From: Syntrophales bacterium
GTDB lineage: Bacteria; Desulfobacterota; Syntrophia; Syntrophales; UBA2210
Direction: 5' to 3'
DNA: 64,000 nucleotides
Assembly (NCBI GenBank): GCA_023230565.1
Contig: JALNXD010000014.1
Span: 1-64,000 of the forward strand
In this document: positions 63,136 through 64,000 of the stretch, one piece after another
Numbering within the stretch: the stretch's first letter is position 1
How the letters are laid out: every line of letters begins with the position of its first letter
Translations under genes and position numbers: made by a program
The notes under the pieces: generated by a model
The model's input: the letters and a program-made list of their open reading frames with translations, nothing else
Told to the model about the DNA's origin: nothing
The model's database searches: none

Positions 63136-64000
63136 TTAATTCGTTCCTTGACTCCCGGCCTCATACGTGGAGATGTTAAGCAAAATACCGACCGCAGCCA
63201 TACTCACAATCAATGAAGTTCCTCCGTAACTCAGAAATGGAAGCGCCAACCCTTTGGTTGGAATTAGGCCCATCACAGCTGCCATATTAATAAATCCTTC
63301 CAGGGCAAGCAGAACGGTTAACCCGGCTGCCAGAAGCATTCCGAAGGCCTCAGGGGCTCGAAAAGAAATCCAGAATCCCCTTATTATCAGTATGGTAAAC
63401 AGAGAGATCACGATTGCTACACCTACAAATCCTCCCTCTTCTGCGATGACGGATAAAATAAAATCCGTATGCGGTTCGGGAAGATAAAAAAGCTTCTGCA
63501 TGCTATTGCCCAGTCCCACTCCAAATGTACCGCCGGAACCGAAAGAGATAAACGATTGAATAATTTGAAATCCCGTATCGCTGGGATCCTTCCAGGGATT
63601 ACGGAATGCCATGAGCCGCTCGAGACGATAGCTTTCACGAACTACCAGGGCAAAGGCAAGTGGAAAAGCGGCCGCAAGAAGTGCAGTCAGGTGAATGATT
63701 CTGCCTCCTGCAATAAAATACATACACATGACAACGGCAAGAATGATAACCGCAGTCCCGAAGTCGGGCTGCATTAAAATTAAAGCCACAACAATCGAGG
63801 TTATTGAAAGCGGAATGAATGCGATACGGAAGAATTCTTTTACATGGTCCGCTTTCTTTGTCATATAATAGGCCATAAAAATCACTACAGCAATTTTCAC
63901 CGCTTCAGAGACTTGAAATGTCACAGGACCTGCTTTTAGCCATCGGGTCGCACCGCCCACTTTGGCGCCAAAACCGGGTATGATCAGGAGAAAAAGAAGA
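63136..64000 (-). CDS. ftsW: Septal peptidoglycan glycosyltransferase FtsW (partial)
   Basis: The 5' part lies beyond the right edge; the frame stays open to 64000. The visible C-terminal 288 residues contain about seven membrane helices and SEDS family landmarks: GGATRWLKAGP, RLMAFRNPWKDPSDTGFQIIQS, SFGSGGTFGVGLGNSMQKLFYLPEPHTDFILSVIAEEGGF and GLIPTKGLALPFLSYGGTSL. SEDS proteins polymerise glycan strands; its place directly before murG in the division cluster favours FtsW over RodA. The GTG at 63960 is internal, because conserved sequence (LLFLLIIPGFGAK) continues upstream of it. Confidence 0.95.
   Translation of the reverse strand, partial: LLFLLIIPGFGAKVGGATRWLKAGPVTFQVSEAVKIAVVIFMAYYMTKKADHVKEFFRIAFIPLSITSIVVALILMQPDFGTAVIILAVVMCMYFIAGGRIIHLTALLAAAFPLAFALVVRESYRLERLMAFRNPWKDPSDTGFQIIQSFISFGSGGTFGVGLGNSMQKLFYLPEPHTDFILSVIAEEGGFVGVAIVISLFTILIIRGFWISFRAPEAFGMLLAAGLTVLLALEGFINMAAVMGLIPTKGLALPFLSYGGTSLIVSMAAVGILLNISTYEAGSQGTN

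Noticed and set aside
1..64000. tRNA or rRNA genes
   Set aside because: I looked for T-loop and acceptor-stem patterns and for rRNA-like blocks in the non-coding stretches and found none. A covariance search could still find a missed tRNA.

Overview
The window reads as a chromosomal segment of a Gram-negative, probably anaerobic bacterium, most likely a Desulfobacterota (deltaproteobacterial) lineage. This is an inference from gene content: an outer-membrane RND efflux system, an AsmA protein, PAS-rich sensor kinases, a nine-haem c-type cytochrome fusion, a Flp pilin behind a sigma-54-type promoter, a cyclic-di-GMP-I riboswitch, ADP-forming acyl-CoA synthetase subunits, and a gene that appears to use UGA as selenocysteine. 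No tRNA, rRNA, CRISPR array, complete insertion sequence or prophage was seen. Most genes are intact and densely packed in short operons.

Layout. 1-6.6 kb: a signalling island on the minus strand with two multi-PAS histidine kinases and two single-domain response regulators. 7.0-7.25 kb: a short Flp/Fap pilin gene (56 residues) with its promoter. 7.3-11.7 kb: glnS, a DEAD-box helicase with a structured leader, and mscL. 12.0-15.2 kb: a delta-60 repeat secreted protein followed by a FrnE/DsbA-like oxidoreductase whose first active-site cysteine is encoded by TGA. 15.5-20 kb: a membrane hybrid kinase, then an HDOD / metallo-hydrolase / LysE operon. 20.2-21.7 kb: a Tat-exported flavoprotein. 22.2-23.9 kb: ettA. 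23.9-31.7 kb: an RND efflux operon facing a sigma factor / small membrane protein / Spy-like sensor operon that resembles the CnrYXH type of envelope metal-stress switch. 31.7-36 kb: radical SAM protein, rnhA, uup and an NfeD-like protein. 36.1-38.3 kb: the cytochrome fusion. 38.5-47 kb: phospholipase D-like protein, acyl-CoA synthetase alpha subunit, AsmA, ferredoxin-nitroreductase, an EF-hand-like miniprotein, a truncated ADP-ribosylglycohydrolase and hisC. 47.6-55.3 kb: alpha/beta hydrolase, divergent phosphoglycerate kinase, DUF1330-DUF169-MgtC-like operon, flavodoxin-like reductase and a second acyl-CoA synthetase alpha subunit. 55.4-56.1 kb: a small membrane protein behind a GEMM-I riboswitch. 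56.3 kb to the end: the division and cell-wall cluster ftsW-murG-murC-murB-ftsQ-ftsA-ftsZ, transcribed on the minus strand and running off the right edge inside ftsW.

The most informative items that simple gene calling would miss are the in-frame TGA selenoprotein with a candidate SECIS hairpin (12594-12672), the c-di-GMP riboswitch with a well-formed promoter (55931-56077), the 56-residue Flp prepilin with a sigma-54-type promoter (7019-7247), and the possible transcription-attenuation leader of the DEAD-box helicase (10967-11176).
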